Made by a program: the position numbers and the translations under genes. Below, piece by piece: positions 60,661 to 64,000 of a stretch of 64,000 nt of DNA; the stretch's first letter is position 1, and each line of letters opens with the position of its first letter. Origin of the DNA: Diphasiastrum complanatum (Eukaryota; Streptophyta; Lycopodiopsida; Lycopodiales; Lycopodiaceae); the NCBI GenBank assembly GCA_029204225.1, contig CM055109.1, forward strand, positions 694,673 to 758,672, in the 5' to 3' direction. The notes beneath the pieces were generated by a model, which did no database searches, was not told where the DNA came from, and saw only the letters and a list, made by a program, of their open reading frames with translations.

Positions 60661-61945
60661 GCCGCATCCCCGTCGATAAGCTCACAACCTCAGCCCCGCA
60701 CTGGCATCGTATCAACACGAGATCAAACCTACAAACAAAAATAAGCAAACAAACGTTCAATAGAAAAAAATACACTGCATCGAACAACAATACCAAGCTC
60801 AAATAGAGCTCAAAATATCAGAGCATACATCACAATGATTCCAATTCACAGATCATAGCAAGTGCCAAAAAACACATGAGATTAGGGCATGGGATAAAAT
60901 TATTTCAGTATGAGCGTTAACAGGCGACTGGCATTAGCGTGAGAGTCCGTGCAGGTGTAAAGGAGTGCAGTGTAGGCCTAAACCATCCCCCTAACAGATG
61001 CTTGTACGATGCTCCACGCCTAAACCCTAAAAAACATGGAATTAGGACATAGAAATTGAAATTTGTGATACAGACGTAGACGGGCAAAACGGAAGTCGCA
61101 GGAGTCTCTGCAAGCATGTGGACATGCATTCTAGGCTCAGACCACCTGAATCGGATGCCCACAAGTCATTTTGTGAATATGTCAAAAATACACAAGCATT
61201 TGAAATGTGCTGTTCAAATCTCGCTAGGCATGCCGTAACGACTAAAACTGATGCCGTTTGAAAATAATTACGAGATAATGATAGTTTTTTTATTTTTTAA
61301 GTGATTCAAGACTATAACATTATCTACAAATTTCATAATCATTAGTATTGTGAAAGGTTTCAATCAACCTACCCCTAAAACATTTCACATCTTCCATGGT
61401 GCTCTCAACTAGATAAGTGTTTATCCAACTTTTCAATCCACATGCCAATTAAGGTCCCAGTCCAATCATGTAAGATCTATCACACTCTACTATATTGAAG
61501 TTGTCATGCTCTCTATATTTTCTAGTTATTAACTCATGATATGTCCCAAGTACATAATGGTATGCTCACTCTTAAATGCACATTTTTACATGGACACTAA
61601 ATGGGCACAACTAATGTATAATTACACACATTACACATGATAATGCAAAGTTGCAAATGCATACACCACCAACATTCTAAGTTCTGAATACAAGATAGAT
61701 CTTCTAGCTTTTAATAATATTTATTATAAAACTGACTAATACATTCCACAAAAGTGTCTTTACTCTAAAACTACTAATGTCCTCTATCTCGTCCTTTTTT
61801 CTCGTTGGTGTCCTCCATATTTTGACATTGATATAGTCAAAGATACACCGCTATCGTCACCATATTTTAAAAATGATGATGAGCATGAACATGACCAATC
61901 ATGCTTCTAGAGTTTGCCACCAGTAATCCAGTAGACATTAGATTA

Positions 61946-61999
61946 TTGCTACAGTAAGAATATCAATAAACGTTGCTACAGTAAGAATATCAATAAATG
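61946..61999. repeat. 27-bp tandem duplication
   Basis: Two copies of a unit beginning TTGCTACAGTAAGAATATCA, differing at one base. Confidence 0.9.
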
Positions 62000-62189
62000 T
62001 TCTTCAATACTCGTTATCATTTATAAATTATATCCTACATGTAAATTAGGACAACTAGATCTATCACACTCTACAACAAACCCGACAATATCCTTCATAG
62101 TAGTTTGTGCTCAAGTGAATCCATACCTCAATATATACATTGTCACGCTCTCAAAACATGTGTTGCAAAAATATATTTAGTCTTTAATC

Positions 62190-62285
62190 AAATGATACAT
62201 GTAGCTTTCAAAGATAATACATGCTCCTACATTGCTCAAATGATACATCTAGCTTTCAAAGATAATACATGCTCCTACATTGCTC
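62190..62285. repeat. 48-bp tandem duplication
   Basis: Units 62190-62237 and 62238-62285 beginning AAATGATACAT; one base differs (TGTAGC versus TCTAGC). Confidence 0.95.
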
Positions 62286-64000
62286 AACCAAATAGTTGCT
62301 CAAAAGCCTTAGGTTGTTTTTGCAAAAATGCTTACTTTTTCTGCAATGCACATGAAATTGCATTAAGGAATGAATGAAAGTATGAAAGTTCAAACAAAAG
62401 GAAGAGCTGAAGAAACAAATGCATAAAACTTAGTCCAAATTAAATCTTTTAAGATTGGCACAAAGACTAAATCAAATTCGCGATTCACATATCCACTTTG
62501 ACCTATGAGCAAGCAATAGTACTTATGTTTGAGCTTGAAGATTGACTTCTCACCAACTTTCATAAGCACTAAAGCTAGAACTTCCAAGGGTATTGCATAG
62601 TCCCTTTTTCATTATGGACCATTTTACAAAAGAATGTAGCACGTACTCTATTCGTATGATCCAAAATTGGGCAAAACCCAAGTTTTCAAAAAACTATTGT
62701 CTAGATCCTTGTAGTTGGATTTTTTTTTCCAACAAAAGTTGACCTCAAAATTTGTAGGTTACCATTTCACACACTTGTCAAATTGCATCCCATCGCCAAA
62801 TACTACCATCTTCACAACAACACAAGATGGTGCTGCAATTTCAAAAAAAAAACTTAGGCATGGAAAATATGCAACTTCGTCATGAGCACCAAAACCAAAA
62901 CACTGCACCATAATTTCAATCCATGTCTCCATCAACTTTCATTTAGTCTTGGTATATAAAACAAATTATTTTCGAAATACTATTTTCAATTTGTAAGCAA
63001 TTAAGGACATTTCTTCTATGAACATTTAATGTCAAATAGCTTACTTGGGCTATGTAGCATAGGAAAACGTTGGTACAGCTTTCTACATTAATTACAATTC
63101 TCTGATTAGATGTATTATGCCGGAGTTCTCAGACATTGTGGAACAGTAGAACTCTTCTTTGCATGGGAAATGATATTCAACAAGGTATACAAAATATTAG
63201 TAAAATTGTTTCATCTGGTATGGCCATAACCTTTACACTTTTGAGCTTTTGTTGCTTTTAAATGTCCAACAGCTATGAATTAAGTGGGCCTTCTTGGATG
63301 CCAGCAGTTCCTCTAGCAAACTAAGCTACAGCAGAAGCTGAACATGTAAAACAGATTGTAAGAACAAATATCAATCAAGAAAGCATGGTCTAGGGTTTAC
63401 AATTTTGCAAGCAAAGCCAATGCATGGCTAACGTAAACAAGGAAAGTCCAATGGAGGTATAATTGGTCATTGGAAACATAGTTCTGATTGGCATATAGAT
63501 TGGATATGATCTACAATGCTCACTAAAAGTGATAAAATAGGGAGCGTACAATGTCATTAGCTACTTGGCAATCATGGAAGTTGATGATAGTTTGACTAAT
63601 TATTACCTTCTTGCAACAAAATGGAGTCTTGCATTTCCACAGAGTTCACTTGACCAGAAGCATCCTAGACATTTGCTCATCAGGACATTATTCAAATGGG
63701 AGGAGGACAAGTCTTCTCCAAAGTGCAAACACATAGGTTGTATGAGAATTGCATATTTCACAACCAATCTAAGAATGTTTGGTCTCTTGAAGAAAACATT
63801 TGCTTGCACAAGATACATGTTATCACTAAATGTTTTTGACAGTGCAATGTCTATATCATGCACCTCTTATCATCAAGGCTGAAAGTGCTTGAGTCGGGAA
63901 AATTCAAACAAACTCAGTCACATGGCCATAACTGGAAAAAATTTGATTCCATAAAGTGGTGAGCCATGAATCGTATCGCTGTGATGCTTGGCTCGAGAGA

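Larger units (their letters stand above)
60661..64000. other. AT-rich intergenic sequence, no gene recognised
   Basis: A + strand frame at 63565-63882 (105 codons) resembles nothing known to me and has no supporting context. Small tandem duplications are listed separately. Confidence 0.4.

Noticed and set aside
63565-63882. 105-codon frame as a gene
   Set aside because: No recognisable domain and no neighbouring exon; the minus strand is also open over most of it, which points to chance.

Overview
This window is plant nuclear DNA. The evidence is a host gene of the ATG18/BCAS3 type with GT-AG introns, TTTAGGG-like motifs inside two introns, LTR-retrotransposon primer-binding sites matching plant initiator-methionine tRNA (TGGTATCAGAGC), and a hAT element with a BED finger. 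The 18.3-kb intron and the load of old, broken transposons suggest a large genome (fern, lycophyte or gymnosperm more than a compact angiosperm), but that is only an inference.

The one confident host gene lies on the + strand from 9457 to about 31770. It encodes a WD-repeat autophagy protein of the ATG18f/g/h type carrying a BCAS3 region. Seven coding exons join in phase to give about 1,022 residues; the first exon(s) are missing, either left of 9457 beyond recognition or outside the window. The intron at 12176-30493 holds most of the interesting sequence.

Left part (1-9456): fragments of a Ty3-type element (1-421, and minus-strand gag near 1832-2400), copia remnants on both strands (3240-4215), a + strand LINE copy (4322-6957) and a minus-strand LINE fragment (7387-8140).

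Giant intron: a tail-to-head train of minus-strand LINE copies (E1-E7, 12567-23185), one nearly complete (E2, 13583-18597, ORF1 intact). An inverted 5' segment follows at 23240-23839, then degenerate intron repeats and a truncated Ty3 element (25685-29560) with a dead reverse transcriptase. The LINE family sits between (CT)n tracts at both its 5' and 3' ends. Its 3' end carries a stem-loop whose two stems change in a compensated way between copies, followed by ATTAATAAA and a (TC)n or (TTC)n tail. This microsatellite-associated LINE is the best candidate here for something undescribed.

Right part (31938-64000): no host gene recognised. It contains a short non-coding LTR element with PBS and PPT (35960-37835), at least six partial copia elements in both orientations (35745-55970), one of which carries a (GA)74 tract inside its coding region, a decayed hAT transposon (58230-60660), and AT-rich sequence with small tandem duplications.

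All family assignments come from reading motifs and remembered family features; no database search was possible.
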